Part shown: one piece after another, positions 32,425 to 40,665 of the stretch
How the letters are laid out: every line of letters starts with the position of its first letter
How positions within the stretch are numbered: position 1 is the first letter of the stretch
Assembly: GCA_963747535.1 (NCBI GenBank)
Contig: CAVVFX010000017.1
Span: forward strand, 1,063,674-1,127,673
Reading direction: 5' to 3'
DNA: 64,000 nucleotides
Source of the DNA: CAVVFX01 sp963747535
Lineage (GTDB): Bacteria; Acidobacteriota; Terriglobia; Bryobacterales; Bryobacteraceae
Notes under the pieces: generated by a model
The model's database searches: none
Told to the model about the DNA's origin: nothing
The model's input: only the letters and a program-made list of their open reading frames with translations
Made by a program: the position numbers and the translations under genes

Positions 32425-33306
32425 TTGCGGCATACCCTCGAGTACCTCGGCGCGATGCTGCTCTTCAGATCGCTCGAACTCACGCCACTGCCGCTCGCCA
32501 AACGCCTCGCCGGTCTCTATACCAAAACTCTCGACCGTGCCGTACCCCGCCTCCGGTGCGTAGCAAGAGCCAATCTCGCCATGGCCTTCCCGGAGAAACC
32601 GGCGCACGAACGCGAAGTGCTCATCGACGGGATCTTCCGCTCCATCGGGCGCGTCCTCCTGGCCATTGCCCGTTTCCCCACCATCAATTGCGACACCGTC
32701 GCCCAATGGATTCGCTACCAGGGCTACGAGCATTTCGAAATCGCCATGGCTCGCGGCAAAGGCGTCCTCTTCGCCACCGGACACCTCGGAAATTGGGAGC
32801 TCAGTGCGTTCGCTCACGCCATCATGTCCGCGCCCATGGGAGTAGTCGTCCGCCGTCTGGACAATCCCCGTCTCGACGCCTGGGTGGAGTGTCGCCGTGG
32901 TCTCTCCGGCAACCACCTCATCAGTAAGCGCGACTTTGCCCGGCCCATCATGCAGGCTCTGCGGCATAACGAGGCAGTAGGGATACTAGTCGACCAGAAC
33001 GTAGTCCCGGAACACGGCGCGTTCGTCGACTTCTTCGGTAAACCCGCGTGTAGCGGAACCACCTTCGCCAGGATTGCCGCCCGCAGCGGCGCTGCCGTCA
33101 TCCCGGGCTTCGCCTTCTGGTCCGACGAGGAGCAGCGCCACATTCTGCACTTCTATCCTGAAGTCCCTATTACCGGCGACGAAAAAGCCGATACCGCGGC
33201 GATCCAAAAGGCCGTCGAACAAGCCATCCGCGAGCACCCGGATCAGTGGCTCTGGATCCACCGCCGCTGGAAGACCCGCCCCCCGGGTGATCCGCCGCTC
33301 TATTAA
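32425..33306 (+). CDS. Lysophospholipid / lipid A-type acyltransferase
   Basis: 293 residues from TTG 32425, immediately after the mnmA stop; ATG 32455 is an alternative. LpxL/HtrB-type features: the catalytic HLGNWE box (H-x4-E) at ~112, PMGVVVRRLDNPRLDAWVEC, LVDQNVVPEHGAFVDFFGKP and GAAVIPGFAFWSD. The end EHPDQWLWIHRRWKTRPP is the family tail. It would transfer an acyl chain onto a lipid A or related precursor at the inner membrane. Acidobacteriota often keep several such paralogues. It has no functional link to MnmA other than transcript. Confidence 0.9.
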   Translation: MRHTLEYLGAMLLFRSLELTPLPLAKRLAGLYTKTLDRAVPRLRCVARANLAMAFPEKPAHEREVLIDGIFRSIGRVLLAIARFPTINCDTVAQWIRYQGYEHFEIAMARGKGVLFATGHLGNWELSAFAHAIMSAPMGVVVRRLDNPRLDAWVECRRGLSGNHLISKRDFARPIMQALRHNEAVGILVDQNVVPEHGAFVDFFGKPACSGTTFARIAARSGAAVIPGFAFWSDEEQRHILHFYPEVPITGDEKADTAAIQKAVEQAIREHPDQWLWIHRRWKTRPPGDPPLY

Positions 33307-33317
33307 ATTCAGCCGCC

Positions 33318-35534
33318 CTACCGCCAGCCATCCGCCACGAACAACTCCGACAACCGCCGGTGGGCGGCATATACATAAGTTTTCTCGTCGTTCGAAATAA
33401 TGGTAGCTCCGAGGCCTTCACATTCATCATCCGGCCCTTTCAAATTGCGCCAACGCGTGGCTTTCCCGGATTTGAGATCCATCCATTCCAGCCATTCCGA
33501 TCCTTCGCCGTCGTCGGTCCGGACCAGCAACCGCGTGCCATCGCTACTCCACTTCACCGGTGCGGCCATGGTGTCGATCGGCAGAATTTCGGGAGTTCCC
33601 CCAGTTGCCGGAATCACCACGATCTTGTGATTCCGGGTAGTTCCGGCAATGCGCGCACCGTCGGGTGAAATCCTGGGCACATCCAGAGTCGTCTCGGGGT
33701 TCAACGGCGTCAAAGGGCCGCCATCGATCGACTGAGTATAAAGCCTGAGACCCTGCCCCGGCATACTGCCATTCACCAGCAGTTTGCGGCCGTCCGGAAA
33801 AACCTGGGCGCCCTGATAAGAGAAGCCCTTCCCCGTCGAGTCAATGATGCGCGGTTGGCCGGCACCCAAAGGAACCACGTTCAAGTGGTTGTTCTCCCGG
33901 GGCAACATCGTGAGTACGGACTTGCTATCTGGCAAGAAAGCAAAGCCTTCGCCGTCGGAGATTTTGGTTGTCGCGCCGGTGGAAAGATCCCGCACGTAGA
34001 CTGCATACTCCCTACCGCCGCCTTCACCGCCTTCAGTGAAGAGCAGGTAGCGGCCGTCAGGCGAGATGTCATCTGGTTGAGACCAGTCGAACCAGGACAC
34101 GTCCTTCTCCTGCTCCTGACCGGATGTGCCGTTGATCACGCCCAGCGACATCACTTCCCTGAGGGTGTCGCGGCTCAGGACGACTTGGCCTCGGGGAGAA
34201 ATGTCGTGCAGTGTCATGGTTCCGGGAATACCGGCGACTAGCCGTACTGAGCCGGCTCGAGTGGCCGCGTATAGGGCACGATTAAGACCATTACGGCTGG
34301 CTGTAAACCAAATTTCGCGGCCGTCAGGGGACCATGCCAAGCCATCCTCACTCGCCCATCCTTCGGATACGCGGTGTGTGTTTCCGGACGAATCCACCCA
34401 TACCACATTGCCCCCATCGTCCACGGTCATGGGATGTTCGAGGAAGGCCACGGCGTCTCCGCCGGGCGACACCCGCAAGCGGCTGATATATCCCGCGGTT
34501 TGAAATACCGGCCTTCCCCGGGGAAACTCGAGTTTTGCCTGTCCGGCCTCCTGGCGTACCAGAGCGATATCCCCTTGGGAAGTCCAGTCCGATGACGTGA
34601 CACCGTCCAGAAATAATTTTGGATAACCTCCGTTCATCGGCACACGGTAGGACGACCGCTTCTTCGTGAGAATCAGCTCACCGGATTTGGAAACTGACAT
34701 CAATTCGTAACCGCTGAAGCCCAGGGAACGGGATTCCGGACTTCCCGGACTCACCATGAAAACAGTCGAGGGTTCACCGCTCCAATGCGCGTCATACAAT
34801 ACGGTCTGTCCATCCGGCGCGAAACGAGCCTGGTCGACGAAACCTCGCCTGAAAGTAATCTGCCGGAAAGCGGCCTCCTGGACGGGTTTCCGTTGCGTTA
34901 GATAGATAACTCCGGCAAGTAAGACTGTTAGAGACGCTATACCAACCCCGATCAACCAACGGTTTGCGGTGTTAGGTGCCTGCGTCATCGCCACGTCCCC
35001 CGGTGCTGCCGCAGTGACAGCAAGAGTAGGAGTGACGGGCGAGGATTCGACCTCCGGCCGCGGCGCAGCCTCGGTCACCGAAGCGATGAAGCGGTAGCCC
35101 GTGCGCGACAAAGTTTGAACGTAGCGCGGATTCTCGGCAGAATCGCCGAGGGTCAGGCGCAACCGGTTGGCTGCGGTATTGAGTCCGCTCTCGAAATCGA
35201 CGAACGTGTCGGCCGGCCACAGCCGCTTGCGCAAGTCTTCGCGAGTGACCACTTCTCCCGGGCGCTCGAGCAAGGCCTGGAGAATCTGAAACGGTTTGCC
35301 CTGCAACCGTACCCGAACTCCGCTCTTACGCAATTCCCCTGTTTGCATATTCAGTTCGAATACGCCGAACTGAACCAACCCCTTTTGTCCGGACGGCTGA
35401 GCCACGGAACCGGTGAATTCCTGCGTACCGCTATTCATAGAAGGTTCTGACGCGCGAAAAGTCTTGAAGTATGCAACTATCTCGGGATAATTGTGACACC
35501 AAAGCGCCCAATAACTGACCGTACCAGCGAGCAT
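33318..35534 (-). CDS. Winged-helix regulator with transmembrane and TolB-type propeller domains
   Basis: 738 residues. ATG 35534 is preceded by GAGG at 7 bases; ATG near 35438 is an in-frame alternative that would remove 32 residues. Residues ~50-150 are an OmpR/CadC-type winged helix (LVQFGVFELNMQTGELRKSG, REDLRKRLWPADTFVDFESG, TLSRTGYRFIASV). A membrane helix at ~190-215 (LIGVGIASLTVLLAGVIYLT) follows. The remaining ~500 residues form a WD40/TolB-like beta propeller (FAPDGQTVLYDAHWSG, WSPDGREIWFTASRNG, SPDGRYLLFTEGGEG). This architecture is a one-component signal sensor, DNA-binding inside and a periplasmic sensor outside, common in Acidobacteriota. Convergent with the acyltransferase gene. 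Confidence 0.9.
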   Translation of the reverse strand: MLAGTVSYWALWCHNYPEIVAYFKTFRASEPSMNSGTQEFTGSVAQPSGQKGLVQFGVFELNMQTGELRKSGVRVRLQGKPFQILQALLERPGEVVTREDLRKRLWPADTFVDFESGLNTAANRLRLTLGDSAENPRYVQTLSRTGYRFIASVTEAAPRPEVESSPVTPTLAVTAAAPGDVAMTQAPNTANRWLIGVGIASLTVLLAGVIYLTQRKPVQEAAFRQITFRRGFVDQARFAPDGQTVLYDAHWSGEPSTVFMVSPGSPESRSLGFSGYELMSVSKSGELILTKKRSSYRVPMNGGYPKLFLDGVTSSDWTSQGDIALVRQEAGQAKLEFPRGRPVFQTAGYISRLRVSPGGDAVAFLEHPMTVDDGGNVVWVDSSGNTHRVSEGWASEDGLAWSPDGREIWFTASRNGLNRALYAATRAGSVRLVAGIPGTMTLHDISPRGQVVLSRDTLREVMSLGVINGTSGQEQEKDVSWFDWSQPDDISPDGRYLLFTEGGEGGGREYAVYVRDLSTGATTKISDGEGFAFLPDSKSVLTMLPRENNHLNVVPLGAGQPRIIDSTGKGFSYQGAQVFPDGRKLLVNGSMPGQGLRLYTQSIDGGPLTPLNPETTLDVPRISPDGARIAGTTRNHKIVVIPATGGTPEILPIDTMAAPVKWSSDGTRLLVRTDDGEGSEWLEWMDLKSGKATRWRNLKGPDDECEGLGATIISNDEKTYVYAAHRRLSELFVADGWR

Positions 35535-35575
35535 AACGAAACCTCACTCTCACTTGTTCCAAATTCTTGTCCAAG

Positions 35576-35934
35576 TTAGGTGTGTGACGGCTTTATGCCT
35601 GTGTAATCGGGATGAATGCGAACACAAGTGAACGCTAACTTCGATACCAGCCGTGCTCCGGCCATTTGGGCGCGCTGTTCTGCCGGATGCGATGCGTGCG
35701 GCCCGCATCCGGTCAGGAGGCTGACACGCGCCGGTACGCAAAGAGGCGCGGTCGTATAAGCGCAGTCGAATGCGACTCCGCTCTGCGCGCGCCGGTCCAG
35801 CGACGGCAATCGATCGGGAAGCCGCTGCGGCACGTGAGACCGGCGCGATGCTTATTTTGGCGTCCCGTGGTGGCCACCTGGGCCAGAGGCGCGGCTGCGG
35901 ATGCCTTCAGAAAATCCCGCCGGTCTATCAGCAT
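35576..35934 (-). pseudogene. Sulfatase relic
   Basis: Begins at ATG 35934 with a twin-arginine-type leader MLIDRRDFLKASAAAPLAQV. About 50 residues later another frame carries the core LDRRAQSGVAFDCAYTTAP and LCVPARVSLLTGCGPHASH. CVPAR matches the formylglycine site CxPxR of type I sulfatases, followed by SLLTG. Between leader and core the usual ~80 residues with the metal-binding start are missing, and nothing of the C-terminal 300 residues remains. It overlaps the cysC stop (ATGCTGA), so the intact gene was probably coupled to it. Confidence 0.75.
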
Positions 35935-36482
35935 CTCAATCGCGCCTCCAGGTAAGTCATGATTTTCTCCACGCTCTCTTCCACCCTCTCCCGATCGGTA
36001 TGGCATTCCACTTCCGGATGGAGGGGTGGCTCATACGGATCGTCGACGCCTGTGAGACCGGTCAATTCCCCACTTCTAGCTTTGCGGTATAAGCCTTTCA
36101 CGTCACGCAGTTCGCACGTCTCGATGGGCGCGTTGACATAGACCTCAACGAAGCAACCGATGGAAGATCGTATTTCGTCGCGCACCGCGCGGTAAGGTGA
36201 GATGGCCGATACCAGAACGATGACGCCGTGCCTGGTGAGCAAACCGGCCACATAGCCGATCCGCCGAATGTTCTCGTCGCGATCTCTCTTGCTGAAACCA
36301 AGATCACGGCATAACTTCTTCCGGACCACATCGCCGTCGAGGGATTCGATACGCAATCCCGGGAAGCGGCTATGGCTCGCCAGACGTTCGCCTACCGCGC
36401 GATTAAGAGTCGTCTTTCCAGCCCCGCTCAGACCGGTGAACCAGATCGTCAAGCCGCTTGGCAATAGCCTTATTCCTTTCAT
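35928..36482 (-). CDS. cysC: Adenylylsulfate (APS) kinase
   Basis: 184 residues. Phosphorylates APS to PAPS. Seen: P-loop FTGLSGAGKTTLNRAVGERL, ESLDGDVVRKKLCRDLGFSK, RRIGYVAGLLTRHGVIVLVS and the lid LYRKARSGELTGLTGVDDPY. Cytoplasmic. No ATP sulfurylase (cysND) is seen in the window, so it works with a distant partner or as a PAPS supplier for sulfation. The former sulfatase gene is coupled to its 3' end, which suggests use of sulfated polymers as a sulfur source in the past. The ATG 36482 has no clear ribosome site; a later TTG is possible. Confidence 0.9.
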   Translation of the reverse strand: MKGIRLLPSGLTIWFTGLSGAGKTTLNRAVGERLASHSRFPGLRIESLDGDVVRKKLCRDLGFSKRDRDENIRRIGYVAGLLTRHGVIVLVSAISPYRAVRDEIRSSIGCFVEVYVNAPIETCELRDVKGLYRKARSGELTGLTGVDDPYEPPLHPEVECHTDRERVEESVEKIMTYLEARLRC

Positions 36483-36790
36483 CCTCGTGCGCGCCGTGCA
36501 CTACGGAACGGCTGCAAACCCCAGGATACAAGAGAATTCGATAGACTCCACAAAAAGAATCAATCGGCATATTATTGCAATGTTTGTGCTTACTGGGGCA
36601 TGATACTTGCATGAAGTGTCCTCAGGTATGCGTAGTGCGGGAAGTCCCCATGGGCGTGATCTTTGGCACCGCCGCGACATAACATAAAACAAATCCCCTA
36701 AGCGCGATAAATATATTTTCGATCGCCCGCTTCGTCGCCGAATGAATCGGTCTGACCTAGCCGACGTGTGTTCAATTAAGGAGCCGTCAA
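36483..36790 (+). other. Divergent intergenic region, cysC / urea-associated pair
   Basis: 308 bases with AT-rich tracts (GCGATAAATATATTTTCG at ~36700) that may hold promoters for both directions. A GC stem-like part with GGGAAGTCCCCATGGGCG precedes it. I looked for a guanidine riboswitch, since such genes are often under one, and did not recognise its conserved blocks. AAGGAG (36779-36784) lies 6 bases before the TTG start of the right-hand gene. Confidence 0.45.
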
Positions 36791-37519
36791 TTGACGATAG
36801 AAAAAACATTGCCTGGTCTGCTGTGGGAGGAGACGGTTCCGGCGGGAGCCAGTTGGACCCACGTGTTAAAGCGCGGTACGGCTCTGCGCGTTACAGCTCT
36901 CGGTGACGGCGCAAATGTTCCCGCAGTCTTCTACAACTCGGAATTCCCGGTGGAACGCTATAACATGCCGGATACCGCGAAAGCCCAGCACATAGGACAT
37001 CTCAGCAAAGGCTTTGTCCTCTATTCCGACATGGGCCGGGTGCTCTGTTCGATCGTCGAAGATACCTGCGGCTGGCATGACTTGATCGGCGGCCATAGCA
37101 CCGCGTCGACAGTCCAGGACCGTTTTGGCAACCAGCGTTACCAGGAGCATCACAACGATTTCTACCGCAATACTCGCGACAACTTCCTGATTGAATTGGC
37201 CAACTGGGGTCTCGGCCTGCGCGACCTCAGCAATAACTTGAACTTTTTTACCAAAGTCCAAGTCGATTCCGACGGAAATCTGACGTATATTTCCGGGAAC
37301 TCGAAGGCCGGCGATTTCGTGGAACTTCGCGCCGAGATGAATGTTCTGGTAGTCATCGACACTGGCCAACATCCGCTCGATCCAGCGGACAGCTATGCTC
37401 CGGTACCGGTCCAGGTCGCGATCCGGCAGGCTGCTGTAAAAACAGCCGACGATCCATGCATCATCGCGTGTCCTGAAAATGGCCGCGGCTTCACAAACAC
37501 GGACCGATACTTTCTTTAA
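36791..37519 (+). CDS. Urea-amidolyase-associated protein 1 (DUF1989)
   Basis: 242 residues from TTG 36791, with AAGGAG 6 bases upstream. The family usually sits beside urea carboxylase / allophanate hydrolase genes or guanidine-degrading ones. Recognised by LLWEETVPAGASWTHVLKRG, VPAVFYNSEFPVERYNMPDT, LYSDMGRVLCSIVEDTCGWH, then NFLIELANWGLGLRDLSNNL and FVELRAEMNVLVVIDTGQHP. The Cys-Gly-Trp-His segment is conserved and may bind metal. Biochemistry of the family is incompletely known. It is 13 bases before its partner. No amidolyase, carboxylase or transporter gene lies near. Confidence 0.85.
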   Translation: MTIEKTLPGLLWEETVPAGASWTHVLKRGTALRVTALGDGANVPAVFYNSEFPVERYNMPDTAKAQHIGHLSKGFVLYSDMGRVLCSIVEDTCGWHDLIGGHSTASTVQDRFGNQRYQEHHNDFYRNTRDNFLIELANWGLGLRDLSNNLNFFTKVQVDSDGNLTYISGNSKAGDFVELRAEMNVLVVIDTGQHPLDPADSYAPVPVQVAIRQAAVKTADDPCIIACPENGRGFTNTDRYFL

Positions 37520-37532
37520 GAGACTAATCGCC

Positions 37533-38195
37533 ATGCGCGCAACCGCTATTTCCAGGACCTCTCCGGCAGGCAAACTCAAGGCCGGTACCGCGGCCTATAA
37601 TGAAATCATCGCAGCCGGGGAGCCGTGGATCCATGAAATCAAAACCGGCCAGATCTTGCGTATCGTTGCCATGGGCGGCAGCCAGTCCGTCGATTCGCTT
37701 TTCTATAGCGCATGGGACACATCCGAGCGCTATAGTGCGCAGGACACCATTCTCGCGCAGCGCAACATCTATCTCACATTGGGCACCAGGCTCATGTCTA
37801 ACCTGGGGCGTCCGATGCTGACGATCGTCGGCGACTCCTTCGGCCGGCACGATACACTGACGGGTGCCTGCGCCGCCGAAAGCAACCAGGTCCTCTATTC
37901 GCTCGACAAGCGCCATCTGCATAACTGCCGCAGTAATTTTCTGGCAGCTATGGCCAGTTGGCGCACCAGCATCGATAAGCGTGACCTCAGCCCCAACGTC
38001 AATTTCTTCCTCCACGCCCTCGTGACTCCGGAGGGTGAACTCGAGTTCGCCGAAGGCATCGCGGAGACTGGCCGGTACGTGGAAATGAGAGCGGAGATGG
38101 ACGTGATCGTGCTCATCAGCAACTGCCCGCAACTGAACAACTCCTGCAACGGGTACAATCCGACTCCGATTCGCGTGATGATCTGGGACTTGTAG
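37533..38195 (+). CDS. Urea-amidolyase-associated protein 2 (DUF1989)
   Basis: 220 residues from ATG 37533. Homologous to the gene before it, in the second branch of the family: GEPWIHEIKTGQILRIVAMG, SVDSLFYSAWDTSERYSAQD, YLTLGTRLMSNLGRPMLTIV, SFGRHDTLTGACAAESN and NVNFFLHALVTPEGELEF, ending YVEMRAEMDVIVLISNCPQL. The pair occurs side by side in the usual operons. Here they stand alone, flanked by cysC and a DUF1080 gene. The function may be a step in urea or guanidine use or a separate metal-dependent reaction. Confidence 0.85.
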   Translation: MRATAISRTSPAGKLKAGTAAYNEIIAAGEPWIHEIKTGQILRIVAMGGSQSVDSLFYSAWDTSERYSAQDTILAQRNIYLTLGTRLMSNLGRPMLTIVGDSFGRHDTLTGACAAESNQVLYSLDKRHLHNCRSNFLAAMASWRTSIDKRDLSPNVNFFLHALVTPEGELEFAEGIAETGRYVEMRAEMDVIVLISNCPQLNNSCNGYNPTPIRVMIWDL

Positions 38196-38245
38196 CACAG
38201 CTTCAGGCTGACTTTCGCAGGCGTTTAAATACAGTACAATGTCGC

Positions 38246-39013
38246 TTGCGTCTCCCACTCGTCAGCGCGCTCGTTTTTTTGCCTTTCACTTTTAGTCAAC
38301 AACTCCCTGACATCTACAAGGATGAATCGCACGGCGATCCGCCATTCCTTTCTCAGCCGGGATGGCGACCGCTTCTCAACGGCGCCGATCTGACGGGTTG
38401 GCAGAGCGTGGACGGTTCCGCCCACGCGTGGTTCACGACCAGGAGCGTGATTTGGAAACGCGTCTTCAATCCGATTCACCTGGTCGCCGAACCGGAGCCT
38501 GGCAACCGGATCGTCAACGGACGGGACGGCAAGACTGCCAATCTGGTCACCGTGGCCAAGTTCGGGAGCTTCGAGTTGTACGTCGAGTTCCTGCTCGCCC
38601 GCGGCTCCAATTCCGGCGTCTATCTTCATGGGCTCTACGAGGTCCAGATCTTCGACAGCCAGGGCTATTTCGGTCCGCTGACCGTGGGAGACTGTGGAGG
38701 CGTTTACCAGCAGGACGACGGGACAGGCGGATCGCCTCCCGCCGTGAACGCCTCCCGTCCACCGGGCGAATGGCAGTCACTGCACATCTGGTTTCAAGCA
38801 CCTCGTTTCGATGCCAGTGGAAAAAGGACAGCCGCCGCCAGAGTGCTGCGCGTGCTGCTCAACGACACGCATGTGCAGGAGAACGTCGAGGTGCCGGCGC
38901 CAACCGTGAGCCATATGAATATTCCCGAGGCGCCCAGCAATCCCATCATGCTGCAAGGCGATCACGGTCCGGTGGCGTTTCGCAATATCTATATCCGCAG
39001 CCTGAACCGTTAG
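38246..39013 (+). CDS. DUF1080 (3-keto-disaccharide hydrolase-like) exported protein
   Basis: 255 residues from TTG 38246, picked because the frame gives the signal peptide LRLPLVSALVFLPFTFSQQ; an ATG at 38239 is in another frame. Family signs: WRPLLNGADLTGWQSVDGSA, NLVTVAKFGSFELYVEFLLA, RGSNSGVYLHGLYEVQIFDS, GEWQSLHIWFQAPRFD and the ending NPIMLQGDHGPVAFRNIYIR. This is a concanavalin-like jelly-roll domain; some members hydrolyse 3-keto glycosides in the periplasm. With the isomerase-like and GH39-like genes next to it, a role in plant or microbial glycan use is likely. Confidence 0.88.
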   Translation: MRLPLVSALVFLPFTFSQQLPDIYKDESHGDPPFLSQPGWRPLLNGADLTGWQSVDGSAHAWFTTRSVIWKRVFNPIHLVAEPEPGNRIVNGRDGKTANLVTVAKFGSFELYVEFLLARGSNSGVYLHGLYEVQIFDSQGYFGPLTVGDCGGVYQQDDGTGGSPPAVNASRPPGEWQSLHIWFQAPRFDASGKRTAAARVLRVLLNDTHVQENVEVPAPTVSHMNIPEAPSNPIMLQGDHGPVAFRNIYIRSLNR

Positions 39014-39131
39014 GCTTTCTTACACCCAGTCCAGAGCCGAGAAACCCACCGCAAACCCAAGAACGCCGGAAAACAGCAGGGATAAACCCAGATGAACGCA
39101 GATAACGCGCGTGCAGGCCTCCGTCGCCCCC

Positions 39132-40565
39132 TTAACAAACGCGAATGCATTCCATTCCTAAGAGTTGACCCAGTTTCTGCAACTTACCGCCGATGTGTCC
39201 CACACCCGCTGCGCAATGATGCGCGGGGCCGTGCCGGTTCCATTCGTTAACGAAACCCCGCAGGCCCACGGGGAAACGATATCGGCTGTTGGTGTTGCCG
39301 ATTTCCAGAATCGGGCCCGGCACCGACTCGCCTTCGGCCACCAGCAACTGCACCTTCCCATCAACTGTCTCAACCACGGAAAGCATGGTGACGGGGCCAT
39401 GTTTCACGCTCATCTCCACAGACAACCCGCGCCCCACCTTGCCGTGATACACTTCCAGCGGCCGGACCTTGGTCTTGCCCTCGGCAATCGCGATATGTCC
39501 CGGGCCATCGTGCCCCATCAACACCACGTCATCCTTGAAATCCATCGCGTAGAACTCGGTAAACGATCCCCCTGCGCCGAAGGCGTCCATGATTTTCATA
39601 GCTTGCACGTTCTTGATCTCCAGTTCGCCCGCAACGGGAATCCCACGTGCCGTGAGCAGGCTGTTACCCAGAATAATGGAGCTGATCGCATCCTCATTCG
39701 CCGCGTTTCCAGTCCCGCTGTAGAAATAAGCGAGCGAACCGAGGGCGTGGATGTCTACCAGGCGGTCGAGCGCCAGCGATGTCCGCGCCGCGCGCGCCAG
39801 TTCTTCGCTGGAACAATCCGGCTGCACTTCGAAGACGGCGCGAAACTCGCGCACCCGCGCGGCAAGTTCAATGTCGGTCAACTCTGAGCGCAAGGCGGCG
39901 AGTTCATCCACTTCGATCATCTCGACGTGCCCGCCAAAAGTCGCGCACTGCCGGGTCAGGTCGGTGTAGATATCGAGCATGCCACCGTAGTAGTGGCCCA
40001 TGACGCCCATGCGGTTGTGCTCCATTACGGTGGCGACGCGCGCGGCCGCAACCCATTCTTCGATCTCGCGCCATGCCCCCGGATCATTTTCGAGCAGGCC
40101 CGTCACCTGGAAGAACGGAATCCGGCTGCGAGTGAAGACGTTGGCAATCTCCGGCACCGGGCATGCCTGACAGAACGCCAGCCACTCGCCCGTCATTTTC
40201 GTGCGATCGCCTATCCGGTTGAACGCCGCGTAATCGATTGCTTCAGCCGGGGCCAGATTCAGTACGATCACGGGGACCTTCGCCCGACGCACAACAGGCA
40301 GCACCGTCGACGAAAGGGCGTAAGTCGTGACGTAAAGAAAAATCAGGTCGACATCGGCCTGCCGGAACTGATGGCCCGCACGCATGGCCTTCTCGGGAGT
40401 ATCGATCAAGCCCAGATGGACGACGTTGGCATCCATCGCCTGCAATTTCTGAGCGACCCGTTCAGAGTAACTGTGGAGGCGTTCCTGGAGCCCGGGAAAC
40501 TGGGCCCAGTAAGCCTCAAGACCGATACTGAACAGCCCAATTGTGGGACGGCTTTTAGCGTTCAA
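39132..40565 (-). CDS. L-arabinose/L-fucose isomerase-family protein
   Basis: 477 residues from TTG 40565 (NAKSRPTIGLFSIGLEAYWA). Features: DLIFLYVTTYALSSTVLPVV, VMEHNRMGVMGHYYGGMLDI, GTGNAANEDAISSIILGNSL, FTEFYAMDFKDDVVLMGHDG, GKVGRGLSVEMSVKHGPVTM and the tail HHCAAGVGHIGGKLQKLGQL. The E in NEDAISS and the His residues near VMEHN and HHCAAG fit the metal site of the fold. It resembles arabinose isomerase (about 500 residues) but is a divergent member, so substrate is not certain. It is convergent with the DUF1080 gene and divergent from the GH39-like gene. Confidence 0.8.
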   Translation of the reverse strand: MNAKSRPTIGLFSIGLEAYWAQFPGLQERLHSYSERVAQKLQAMDANVVHLGLIDTPEKAMRAGHQFRQADVDLIFLYVTTYALSSTVLPVVRRAKVPVIVLNLAPAEAIDYAAFNRIGDRTKMTGEWLAFCQACPVPEIANVFTRSRIPFFQVTGLLENDPGAWREIEEWVAAARVATVMEHNRMGVMGHYYGGMLDIYTDLTRQCATFGGHVEMIEVDELAALRSELTDIELAARVREFRAVFEVQPDCSSEELARAARTSLALDRLVDIHALGSLAYFYSGTGNAANEDAISSIILGNSLLTARGIPVAGELEIKNVQAMKIMDAFGAGGSFTEFYAMDFKDDVVLMGHDGPGHIAIAEGKTKVRPLEVYHGKVGRGLSVEMSVKHGPVTMLSVVETVDGKVQLLVAEGESVPGPILEIGNTNSRYRFPVGLRGFVNEWNRHGPAHHCAAGVGHIGGKLQKLGQLLGMECIRVC

Positions 40566-40665
40566 TCCGCTAACGTAACACAGTCCGCGACAGTATCACC
40601 AAACTTTTCGCCGACGGAAGAGTCTGTCTGCGAGCTGTCGATCGCCACAGTGATATAGAGTAGCT

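Noticed and set aside
31261..32967. 568-codon minus frame opposite mnmA
   Set aside because: Mirror frame of the strongly supported mnmA and acyltransferase genes.
36600..36790. Guanidine riboswitch before the urea-associated pair
   Set aside because: None of the conserved blocks of the known guanidine riboswitch classes could be recognised by eye.
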